This document shows positions 8,298-16,038 of a stretch of DNA of 47,533 nucleotides, piece after piece; position 1 is the stretch's first letter, and each line of letters begins with the position of its first letter. The DNA is from Caulobacteraceae bacterium (GTDB lineage: Bacteria > Pseudomonadota > Alphaproteobacteria > Caulobacterales > Caulobacteraceae), in contig JAQGIW010000002.1 of assembly GCA_028290905.1 (NCBI GenBank), forward strand, positions 1 to 47,533. The letters run 5' to 3'. The position numbers were made by a program, and so were the translations under genes. The notes under the pieces are model-generated. The model saw nothing but the letters and a program-made list of their open reading frames with translations, was not told where the DNA came from and searched no databases.

Positions 8298-8847
8298 GGC
8301 CGTGCCGTCGCCCCAAAAAAGACGAGACTCGCCGTTGCATCCATGAACATGGCATACGTGAGCCGATAGCCAACCCTCAATTTGCGTTGGCGGAGATTCG
8401 AGCTTTTTCGAGGAGCCGGCGCCGCCCCTGAAATGAGCCCGTCGGGGCAGAGGCGCAAGGCCCTCCTCGGCCAAGGCTCGAGGCCCTCGGCAGACGCTCG
8501 GGGTCAAGCTGACACGGTCTACGACGGGGCGCGGCGATTGGATCACCGGGGTCCGCACCGCGGCGTGACCCGACGGCGATGGAGGAATTTCACCGCCGGG
8601 CCTCTGGTGATGACCGTGTCGTCGCCCTAGGATTCATTCATGGCCGACGCGCCGCCACCGTTGACCGAAACGCCTCGTGCGCAGATGCTCCGGACACCGC
8701 AGCGCGAAAGCATCGAGAGGCTGCGCCGCTTCGAAATGCCGCGGTCATGCGCGTTCGGCGTAGCCTGATCCGGAGGGGCGCCCAGATGGTGGACGCCGTA
8801 CACGCCTATCTTGCGCGCCGTGCGCCCGCGCAAACGGAGAGTCCGTG
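8298..8847. other. Region with no convincing gene
   Basis: Several reading frames cross these 550 bases on both strands, but all translate to arginine/proline-rich sequence without family features. One 42-codon plus-strand frame starts at 8640, and another frame ends in a TGATG overlap with the UBP zinc-finger gene. Together they could be the remains of a small frameshifted gene, but I cannot support either as coding. The promoter of the UBP-NhaA unit should lie near 8750-8840. Confidence 0.4.
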
Positions 8848-9159
8848 ATGCCAGCCGACGTCTGCAGCCACGGCGCCTGGCTACGCCACGTCACCCCCAG
8901 CGCCCGCGGCTGCGAGGAATGCCTCGCCATCGGCTCCCCCTGGGTGCACCTGCGTCTCTGCCGCGCCTGCGGCCACGTGGGGTGCTGCGACGAGTCCCCC
9001 CACCGCCACGCCACGGCTCATTTCCACGGCACAGGCCATCCGATCATCGAAGGTTACGATCCGCCCGAAGGCTGGGGATGGTGCTATGTCGACGAGGTGT
9101 TCCTCGATCTGGGCGAGGACACGACGCCCCAGGTTGGGCCGATCCCCCGTTTCGTCTGA
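8848..9159 (+). CDS. UBP-type zinc finger domain protein
   Basis: A 103-residue stand-alone ZnF-UBP domain (PF02148). The metal-ligand pattern is visible: C6 and H8 near the N-terminus, CEEC, CRACGHVGCCD, and the His-rich HRHATAHFHGTGHP. In eukaryotes this fold reads the free C-terminus of ubiquitin. The role of bacterial one-domain versions is not known. GGAGA lies eight bases upstream of the ATG at 8848; a GTG at 8845 is an equally possible start. The gene ends 27 bases before the DsbA-NhaA fusion gene, and the two are probably co-transcribed. Confidence 0.85.
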   Translation: MPADVCSHGAWLRHVTPSARGCEECLAIGSPWVHLRLCRACGHVGCCDESPHRHATAHFHGTGHPIIEGYDPPEGWGWCYVDEVFLDLGEDTTPQVGPIPRFV

Positions 9160-9186
9160 GGATCACAGCCGGAGAAGGAGACCGGA

Positions 9187-11133
9187 TTGGCCGAGCCCGG
9201 CGCCCAGCTCACGCTTCAGCGCCCGGTCGATCCCGGGCGCGACCACGTGCGGGGCGGCGGCGGTCGCGACACGGCCACCCTGTTGATCTACGGCGACTAT
9301 CTCTGTCCCTACTGTCGCCGTCTGCGCCATGTGGTCGAGAGGCTGCGGCACGCGATGGGCGATCGCTTGGCCTATGTCTTCCGACACTTTCCCAATGAGA
9401 AGGCCCACCCGGGCGCGGAATTCGCGTCGTGCGCCTCGGAAGCGGCCGCCCGGCAGGGATGCTTCTGGGAGATGCACGACGCGCTCTACGAGCGCCCACC
9501 GCCGCTGACGGAGGCGCACGTGCGCGAGGCCGCGCGCCAGATCGACCTCGACATGGACCGCTTCGAGCGCGATCTCGCGGACCAGGGCGTGCGGTCCCGC
9601 GTCGAGGAGGACCTCGCCGACGGCCGTCGCAACGGCGTCACCGGAACGCCGACCATCTTCGTCGACGGCCAGCGCTACGACGGCGCCTGGGACTTCTATT
9701 CCATGCTCGAAGCTCTGGAGCGCCCGGTGGGGACGCAGGTCCAGCGCACCGCCCGGGCTTTCGCGAGTCTGCCGGCCTCGGCGGCCCTGGTGCTGATCGC
9801 CGCGGCCGCGGCGGCTCTGGTCATAGCCAACACCCCGCTCGCGCCCCTCTATCGGCATATCGTCGACACGCCGGTCGGGATCGGCGCCAGCGCGGGGTCC
9901 CTGGCGCTGACTTTGGGCGACTGGTGCTCCGAAGGCCTGCTTACCCTCTTCTTTCTGCTCGTCGGCCTGGAGATCCGGCGCGACATGACGGCTGGCGCGC
10001 TGACCGACCGGCGCGCGGCGGTGCTGCCGGTGGTGTGCGCCATCGGCGGGACGGTGGCGCCGGCGGCGATCTACCTGGCGCTGAACCAGGGGCCGACCGC
10101 GCCGGGCTGGTCGGCGCCCACCTCCACCGGCATCGCCTTCGCCCTGGGCATCCTCGCCCTGCTGGGACGGCGCGCGCCCACCGGCCTGAAGGTGTTCGTG
10201 GCCGCCCTGGCGGTGGTCGACGACATCGTTTCGATGCTGATCCTCGCGGTCTTCTATCCGCAGGATTTCCACGCCCTCTGGCTCCTGCCCGCCGCCGGCG
10301 CCGTGGGCCTGATGGCGGCTCTCAACCGCGGGCGCGTCTACGCCGGCTGGCCCTATCTGGTGGTCACGGTGACGTTGTGGCTGTCGCTCCATGCCGCCGG
10401 GGTGAACGCGGCCCTGGCCGGCGTGGTGCTCGCCATCTTCCTGCCGACCCGGCCGGCACCCGCCGCCGGACCGTTGCTCGCCCAGGCGGCCACGGCCCTG
10501 GCCGCTCTCGAGCACGCCCAGAACGAGGCCAGGCTCGAGGCGAGCGGCAAGACGCGCGCCTCCCCGGGCCAGACGGCGTCGGTGGAGCAGGAACCGATCT
10601 GGGATTGGGCCAGCCGCAACCTCTCGGCCGCCAGCGCCCGCCTGCTCTCTCCTGCCGATCGCGTGGAGCGCGCCGTCGCGCCGTGGGCGGCCTATGTGAT
10701 CCTGCCGCTGTTCGCCTTTTCCGCCACCGGCATCCCCCTCGGGGTCGATCTGAACTCGCCGGGCGTGTTGCGGGTGATCCTCGGCGTGGTCCTCGGGCTG
10801 GTGGCGGGAAAGCCGCTGGGTATCTGCCTCGCGGCCTTGGCGGCGGTGAAGGCCAGGATCGCGGTCATGCCCGAAGACACCACCCCGCGGGCCTTCTTCG
10901 GCGCCGCCATGCTGTGCGGCGTCAGTGATCCGGTCGGGCTGCTCATGGCCGACAGCGCCTTCCCACACGGCGACTTCGCCGCGGCGGCCAAGATCGGCGT
11001 CCTCGCCGGCTCAGGGATCGCGGCCGCCCTCGGCGTCCTCGTTCTCGCCACCAGCCCTCCGCCGGTCACCCCCGCGCCGGCGGAGTCGAACAGCGTGAGG
11101 GAAGCGCGACGCGCGGAGCTGGCCCGCGCCTAG
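9187..11133 (+). CDS. nhaA: DsbA-like thioredoxin fused to NhaA-type Na+/H+ antiporter
   Basis: A 648-residue fusion. Residues about 30-175 are a DsbA/thioredoxin_4 domain with redox motif CPYC (GDYLCPYCRRL) and the cis-Pro loop GTPTIFVDG; no signal peptide precedes it, so it should face the cytoplasm. Residues about 195-630 are NhaA (PF06965) with LFFLLVGLEIRRD, the transport aspartates in ALAVVDDI and the TM10 lysine in AGKPLGI. By eye alignment to E. coli NhaA, Asp133 (ATDIAFALG) is Gly here (STGIAFALG). Gly338-Phe339 of TM11 (CGIGFTM) reads Ser-Asp (CGVSDPV). A long Ala-rich insert (ALEHAQNEARLEAS) lies mid-protein. The start is TTG with AAGGAG six bases upstream. Fused NhaA-thioredoxin proteins are known; coupling and cation specificity here are unknown. 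Confidence 0.9.
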   Translation: MAEPGAQLTLQRPVDPGRDHVRGGGGRDTATLLIYGDYLCPYCRRLRHVVERLRHAMGDRLAYVFRHFPNEKAHPGAEFASCASEAAARQGCFWEMHDALYERPPPLTEAHVREAARQIDLDMDRFERDLADQGVRSRVEEDLADGRRNGVTGTPTIFVDGQRYDGAWDFYSMLEALERPVGTQVQRTARAFASLPASAALVLIAAAAAALVIANTPLAPLYRHIVDTPVGIGASAGSLALTLGDWCSEGLLTLFFLLVGLEIRRDMTAGALTDRRAAVLPVVCAIGGTVAPAAIYLALNQGPTAPGWSAPTSTGIAFALGILALLGRRAPTGLKVFVAALAVVDDIVSMLILAVFYPQDFHALWLLPAAGAVGLMAALNRGRVYAGWPYLVVTVTLWLSLHAAGVNAALAGVVLAIFLPTRPAPAAGPLLAQAATALAALEHAQNEARLEASGKTRASPGQTASVEQEPIWDWASRNLSAASARLLSPADRVERAVAPWAAYVILPLFAFSATGIPLGVDLNSPGVLRVILGVVLGLVAGKPLGICLAALAAVKARIAVMPEDTTPRAFFGAAMLCGVSDPVGLLMADSAFPHGDFAAAAKIGVLAGSGIAAALGVLVLATSPPPVTPAPAESNSVREARRAELARA

Positions 11134-11204
11134 ACGGCCCTGGCCTGTTGCCAGCGGCGCGCCACCATGAAAGGCGTGCGCGCGCGAACCACGGGAGACG
11201 GCGC

Positions 11205-12404
11205 ATGGATACGGCCTGGAGTGCGGACGATCTCGCCTTTCGTGACGAGGTGCGGGAATTCCTGGAGGCCGTCCTGACGCCTGACCTTCGCCGGGCGGGC
11301 AGGACCATGACCAGCGTCTACGCCGATCCGGCCATCAGCCTGGCGTGGCAGCGCATTCTTCACGCCAAGGGCTGGGTCGCGCCGGCATGGCCGGTCGAAT
11401 ATGGCGGCTGCGGCTGGTCCATCGTCCGGCGGGCGATCTTCGCGACGGAACTGGCGTTGGCCGGGGCTCCGCCCCTCTCGCCGATGGGACTAGGGATGTG
11501 CGGTCCGGTGCTGATCGGCCACGGCACGCCGGAACAAAAGGCCAGGTTCCTGCCGCGCATACTCTCGGGCGAGGATTTCTGGTGTCAGGGGTATTCCGAG
11601 CCCGGCTCGGGTTCGGACCTCGCCTCGCTGCAGATGAGCGCCCGCGCCGATTGCGAGAGCTTCGTCTGCAACGGCCACAAGATCTGGACGACGCATGCGC
11701 ACGTGGCGAACTGGATATTCTGCCTCGTGCGGACCAGCCAGGAGGCGATCCGCCAGCGTGGCATCACCTTCCTCATGATCGACATGACCACGGCCGGCGT
11801 CGAGGTGAAGCCGATCATCTCGCTCTCGGGCGAACACATCCAGAACGAGATCTTCTTCACCGATGTGCGCGTGCCGAGGGACAACGTCATCGGGCAGGTC
11901 GGGGACGGCTGGACCGTCGCCAAATACCTGATGCAGTTCGAACGCGGAGGCGGGATGAGCGCCCCGTCTTTCAATTCCAGACTCTCGCGCATCCGCTCCG
12001 CGGCTTCGGAGATCGATGGCTCGGGGTCCCGCCTGGCGTCGGCCGCCATCGCCGTCGACGCCCTCGAGGCCATAGAACTGCGGATCATGGCGAGACTGAC
12101 GGCCGGCGACGCGCCGGGAGTCGAATCCTCCCTCCTCAAGACGGTGAGCACGGAGCTGAGCCAGCACCTTACCGAACTGGCCCTGGAAGCCGCGGGGCCG
12201 TACGCCGCGCCCTTCCAGCCCCACCTCACGCACACCGGCGGACCGACGCCCGGATACGTCCCGCCCAACCACGGCGGACCGGTTGGGCCGCCCGAGACCC
12301 ACATCGCCGCGGCCAAGTACTTCAATGACCGCGCGGGTTCGATCTACGCCGGAACCAACGAGATCCAGCGCAACATCATGGCAAAGGCGATCCTCGGCTT
12401 GTGA
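11205..12404 (+). CDS. Acyl-CoA dehydrogenase family protein
   Basis: A 399-residue FAD-dependent acyl-CoA dehydrogenase. Family parts are FRDEVREFLEAVL, the FAD-binding QGYSEPGSGSDLASL and GHKIWTTHAHVANW, FFTDVRVPRDNVIG, and the C-terminal YAGTNEIQRNIMAKAILGL. The enzyme would oxidise an acyl-CoA and pass electrons to ETF. The catalytic Glu of medium-chain enzymes sits at the second position of Y-E-G-T; here that residue is Ala (YAGT), so the base must come from elsewhere, as in isovaleryl- or long-chain-type enzymes, or from another subunit. The start follows GGGAGA. It stands alone on this strand, with no ETF gene nearby. Confidence 0.9.
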   Translation: MDTAWSADDLAFRDEVREFLEAVLTPDLRRAGRTMTSVYADPAISLAWQRILHAKGWVAPAWPVEYGGCGWSIVRRAIFATELALAGAPPLSPMGLGMCGPVLIGHGTPEQKARFLPRILSGEDFWCQGYSEPGSGSDLASLQMSARADCESFVCNGHKIWTTHAHVANWIFCLVRTSQEAIRQRGITFLMIDMTTAGVEVKPIISLSGEHIQNEIFFTDVRVPRDNVIGQVGDGWTVAKYLMQFERGGGMSAPSFNSRLSRIRSAASEIDGSGSRLASAAIAVDALEAIELRIMARLTAGDAPGVESSLLKTVSTELSQHLTELALEAAGPYAAPFQPHLTHTGGPTPGYVPPNHGGPVGPPETHIAAAKYFNDRAGSIYAGTNEIQRNIMAKAILGL

Positions 12405-12755
12405 CCGGCGCGGGCGGCGGTTCGCCGGGCGCGCCAGGGCGGCGGCCGCGGCTCATGCGTTCGGCGTCCAGTATGCAAGGATCCTCAGGCTGCATCCCGC
12501 CCCGGGGCGGCGGAGCGGCGGAGTCAACCCTCGCCGACGGGCCGAAGGTCCCTGAACCGGCCCGGCGCCCCCTTGATCCAGCGGCGGAAGGCGTTCGACG
12601 ACGACCGAGACCTTGAGGATAGGATAGACCGGAACGCCCGGGCTGGGGTCACCATCGCTGAGGCGCCTTGGAAAGGCTGAAGCTAGCATGGTTCGACCTT
12701 TGGGGTAACCTGCCGCCGTGGTGGCGGGGTTCTGTCACCCCCCAGGCGGACGAGA

Positions 12756-12783
12756 ATCGCCGCGCGGTTAGCCGCGCGGCGAT
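12756..12783. terminator. 12-bp perfect hairpin downstream of the PEP-CTERM gene
   Basis: ATCGCCGCGCGG at 12756-12767 and its exact complement at 12772-12783 enclose the loop TTAG. It lies 44 bases past the stop of the minus-strand PEP-CTERM gene, so it is a plausible terminator, though no T-run follows in that direction. The rest of 12405-12826 holds no gene I can support. Confidence 0.6.
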
Positions 12784-12826
12784 CCCCCCCCGGTCGAGAT
12801 GCCGGACCCGCGACTCCCCGCGGCGC

Positions 12827-13552
12827 CTAGGCCCTTTGGGTGGTCTTGCGCCCCGCGCGCGCGGGCTCAGTTGCGCGGCGGCGCAGGCTGACGCCCAGGA
12901 GGCCGAAGCCGGCGATCAGCATCGCCCAGGTTGTCGGCTCGGGCACGCCGGTGGCGAAACCCTGGGTGTAGCCGAAGCCCTGGCCGTTCGGGCCCTCCGG
13001 ATAGATCGCCTGCGCGTAGCTCTGTGCGGCGTGCGCCTGGGCGTAGGCGATAAAGCTGGCGATGTCGTTGTTCTCCTGGGGCGTGCCGATCACCTGGGAG
13101 GGCGCGAAGCCGTATTCCACCTCCCAGATCGCGCCCTGAATGGCGGTCAGCTTCTCGGCGCTCGGATTGGCGCTGTTGGCGAGGCCCGTGCCGATCTCGG
13201 CCAGGGTCTGGATCTCGCCGGACACCATCTGCGACAGCGAATTCCCAGTGCCCGACTTGGTCCCTGTGGAATCCGTTGTCACGACGCCCGTCTTGTACAC
13301 CAACGGGGGACTGTAGTTGGCGATGTAGACATTGTGGTTGAGGTCGACGCACCACACCCAGAGGGGTTTGGCGTCGCCCTGCACCGTGAGGGCGATCGCC
13401 GAGGCGATCACATTCGCCCCGTTCACATTGAGAGTGTTGTAGCTTTGAACGCCGACGCCGGTGATATTCAGGATCGCGGCGGACGCCGCCGAACTTGCCG
13501 CCAAAAGCGGCAGGATTGCCGCGATGGCGAGGCTATGCTTTACGTTAGACAT
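12827..13552 (-). CDS. PEPxxWA-CTERM sorting domain protein
   Basis: A 241-residue secreted protein. A signal peptide (LAIAAILPLLAASSAASAA) is followed by a roughly 170-residue beta-rich domain and the sorting signal VPEPTTWAMLIAGFGLLGVSLRRR, then a polar tail. The signal is the PEPxxWA variant common in Sphingomonadales and Caulobacterales, normally recognised by an exosortase, which cleaves near PEP and releases or anchors the protein at the surface; no exosortase is in the window. The central domain has WVWCVDLNHNVYI and QGAIWEVEYGF segments, reminiscent of thioester/GlyGly-type PEP-CTERM proteins, without a firm family. An AT-rich stretch (13610-13680) upstream holds the palindrome AACAATTGTT and two GAATTGAT copies, probably its promoter region. 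Confidence 0.88.
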   Translation of the reverse strand: MSNVKHSLAIAAILPLLAASSAASAAILNITGVGVQSYNTLNVNGANVIASAIALTVQGDAKPLWVWCVDLNHNVYIANYSPPLVYKTGVVTTDSTGTKSGTGNSLSQMVSGEIQTLAEIGTGLANSANPSAEKLTAIQGAIWEVEYGFAPSQVIGTPQENNDIASFIAYAQAHAAQSYAQAIYPEGPNGQGFGYTQGFATGVPEPTTWAMLIAGFGLLGVSLRRRATEPARAGRKTTQRA

Positions 13553-13714
13553 TGTTACTCTGCCCCGTGACTGCTACGCGAGCCGCCTAAACGCGAACCC
13601 ACCTCCCTTAGCCACGATCATGTCGTCTTGAGCAACTGAACAATTGTTATCAATTCTGAACTTTACATCAATTCACCATTGTAACGCCGTTTTGCGCTCG
13701 CGCGCATATATTGA

Positions 13715-14251
13715 CGCCTGATCGGCCGGCTGGCCAGGCAGGTGATCGAAAACGCCCTCCCGTGGTTCGCCAGATCGTTCAGGGACACGCCGGTCACGAT
13801 CGCGGTGAACTTGTCGGCGTCGGTGCTGTCCGACCCGCAGTTGCCCGGCTGGCTGTTCGGGTGCTGCTGCCGTTTCGGGATCGACCCGGGACAGCTTATT
13901 CTGGCGATCGAGGAAACCGACGCCGTAGCCCATCAGGCGAAGATCGCCAGAGTGGCGATGCAACTGAGGATCTATGGCTTTCTCTTTTGCATCAACAACT
14001 TCGGCGTGGGATATTCCTCATTGCTGAAGCTGGCCCAGCTGCCGTTCTCGGAACTGAAGGTGGACAGACGCCTGGTGACGCAAGCGTCGGTATCGGGGAC
14101 GTCGCGCGAGGACGACTGGACGCTGGAGTTCCTGACCAAGAAGGGATGCCACCCAGCCCAGGGATCACTGATCGCCACGCCTATGGACGGGGTGGCGACG
14201 CTCGCCTGGCGCAGCTCCCGGCCGGACGGGCGATTGCGGCCTGGAGCCTGA
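13715..14251 (+). pseudogene. EAL-domain remnant (N-terminal half missing)
   Basis: The translation from 13715 matches the last two-thirds of a c-di-GMP phosphodiesterase EAL domain: QVIENALPWF, TIAVNLSASVL, LAIEETDA, INNFGVGYSSLLKLAQLPF, LKVDRRLV and GCHPAQGSL. The EAL motif itself and about 90 preceding residues are absent; an in-frame TGA at 13712 and AT-rich DNA lie directly upstream. The first usable start is GTG at 13742. The metal-binding DDFGTG is NNFGVG here, so both aspartates are lost, while the later Lys and Gln survive. It is most likely a decayed gene fragment. A short expressed c-di-GMP-blind EAL fragment cannot be ruled out. Confidence 0.75.
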
Positions 14252-14262
14252 CGGGCGCTGGG

Positions 14263-15882
14263 TCACGATCCGGCGAGGGTCTGCGCCGCCGCCTCCGCCA
14301 CCTTGATCCCGTCCACGGCCGCGGAGAGGATTCCCCCCGCGTAGCCGGCCCCCTCCCCCGCCGGGTAGAGTCCCCGGGTGTTCAGGCTCTGGAAGTCCTG
14401 GCCCCGGGTGATTCGAACGGGAGAGGAGGTGCGGGTCTCAACGCCCGTCAGCACGGCGTCGGGATCGTCGAAGCCCGGAATCTGGCGGCCGAAGACGGGT
14501 AGGGCCTCGCGGACTGCGGCGACGGCGTAGTCCGGCAGGCATCCCGAAAGGTCGGCCGGGCGGACGCCGGGCCGGTACGAAGGGATCACCGCCCCCAGGT
14601 CGCTCGACGCGCGGCCGGCGAGGAAGTCGCCCAACTTCTGCGCGGGCGCCGCATAGGTCCCGCCGCCGGCCAGGAAGGCGCGGGCTTCCCAATGGCGCTG
14701 GAGATCGACGCCTGCCAGCGGATGCCCTGGGAAGTCGATCTCGGGTGTGATCTCCACGACGAGGCCCGCGTTGGCGTTGCGCTCGTTGCGCGAGTACTGG
14801 CTCATGCCGTTGGTCACCACCCGCCCCGGCTCCGAGGCGGCCGCCACCACCGTTCCTCCCGGACACATGCAGAAGCTGTAGACGGTCCGGCCATTGGAGC
14901 AGGCGTGCGAAAGGCGGTAGTCCGCCCCCCCCAGATCCGGATGACCGGCGTGTGCTCCGAAACGCGCCCGGTCGATGACGGACTGCGGATGCTCGATGCG
15001 AAAGCCCAGGGAAAAAGGCTTGGCCTCGATGTGGACGCCGCGGTCGTGGAGCGTGCGGAAGGTGTCGCGGGCGCTGTGGCCGATCGCGAGCACCAGGGCG
15101 TCGGTCTCAAGGAACTCGCCGCTTTGCAGAATCACACCGCGGACCTGCCGGCCGCCATCCTCATCGGCGGCCAGAACCAGATCGGCGACCTTGTTCCCGA
15201 AGCGGTATTCGCCGCCCAGGCCCTCGATCATGGCCCGCAGGCGCTCGACCACGCCCACCAGGCGGAAGGTGCCGATGTGGGGGTGGGCTTCGGTGAGAAT
15301 CTCCGGCGGGGCGCCGGCCGCCACAAGTTCGGTAAGCACCTTGCGCCCGAGATGGCGGGGATCCTTGATCTGGCTGTACAGCTTGCCGTCGGAAAAGGTG
15401 CCCGCCCCGCCCTCTCCGAATTGGACGTTGGATTCCGGGTCGAGGACGCCCCGCCGCCACAGGGCCCACGTGTCCTTGGTGCGCTCCCGCACCACCTTTC
15501 CGCGATCCAGGATGATCGGCCGGAAGCCCATCTGCGCCAGCAGCAGGCCGGCGAACAGCCCACACGGTCCCGCCCCGACCACCACCGGACGCCGATGTTC
15601 CCGCCCGGTCGCCCGCGCCACGAACTGATAGGTCGTATTCGGCGCCGGCTTGACGCGGCCGTCCCCGCCGAACCGGGAAAGCACCCGCGCCTCGCAGCGA
15701 AGGCTCACATCCACCGAATAGACCATCAGGATCGCGGACTTGCGGCGCGCGTCGTGGGCCCGGCGGACGACCTGGCAGTCGACGATCTCCGCCGCCGGAA
15801 CCCCCAGGCGCTCGGCCGCGGCGGCTTTGACGGCCTCGGAAGGGTGGCCCAGAGGCAGCTTGAGTTCGGTCAAACGCAACAT
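14263..15882 (-). CDS. NAD(P)/FAD-dependent oxidoreductase, COG2509 family
   Basis: A 539-residue protein. A ferredoxin-like N-terminal domain (to about residue 90, with CQVVRRAHDARRKSAILMVYSVDV) precedes a Rossmann FAD-binding site VVVGAGPCGLFAGLLLAQ. Then come FGEGGAGTFSDGKLYS, LVLAIGHSARDTF, YSFCMCPGG, and a C-terminal GLYPAGEGAGYAGGI flavin loop. This is the signature of the widely conserved but uncharacterised COG2509 dehydrogenases. It is cytoplasmic, with no membrane segment. The start at 15882 coincides with the family N-terminus (MLRLTELKLPLGH). It is convergent with the EAL remnant 11 bases away. Confidence 0.9.
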   Translation of the reverse strand: MLRLTELKLPLGHPSEAVKAAAAERLGVPAAEIVDCQVVRRAHDARRKSAILMVYSVDVSLRCEARVLSRFGGDGRVKPAPNTTYQFVARATGREHRRPVVVGAGPCGLFAGLLLAQMGFRPIILDRGKVVRERTKDTWALWRRGVLDPESNVQFGEGGAGTFSDGKLYSQIKDPRHLGRKVLTELVAAGAPPEILTEAHPHIGTFRLVGVVERLRAMIEGLGGEYRFGNKVADLVLAADEDGGRQVRGVILQSGEFLETDALVLAIGHSARDTFRTLHDRGVHIEAKPFSLGFRIEHPQSVIDRARFGAHAGHPDLGGADYRLSHACSNGRTVYSFCMCPGGTVVAAASEPGRVVTNGMSQYSRNERNANAGLVVEITPEIDFPGHPLAGVDLQRHWEARAFLAGGGTYAAPAQKLGDFLAGRASSDLGAVIPSYRPGVRPADLSGCLPDYAVAAVREALPVFGRQIPGFDDPDAVLTGVETRTSSPVRITRGQDFQSLNTRGLYPAGEGAGYAGGILSAAVDGIKVAEAAAQTLAGS

Positions 15883-16038
15883 GACGGTCTTCTACCATAG
15901 GCTGATTGGGGCCCGCGCTCCGTCTGTGCATCGCGGCGATCGCAGGCTAGACTGCGCCGAGACGACGCGGGCGCAGCGCCGGCAGTGTACGGGAGCGATG
16001 ATGAGGCAGCGCGCCGCCGAACCGCGGTTCAGAGGCCG

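Noticed and set aside
8640-8768. 42-codon frame in the empty region before the UBP gene
   Set aside because: Weak ribosome site, no family features; might be part of a broken small gene, but unsupported.
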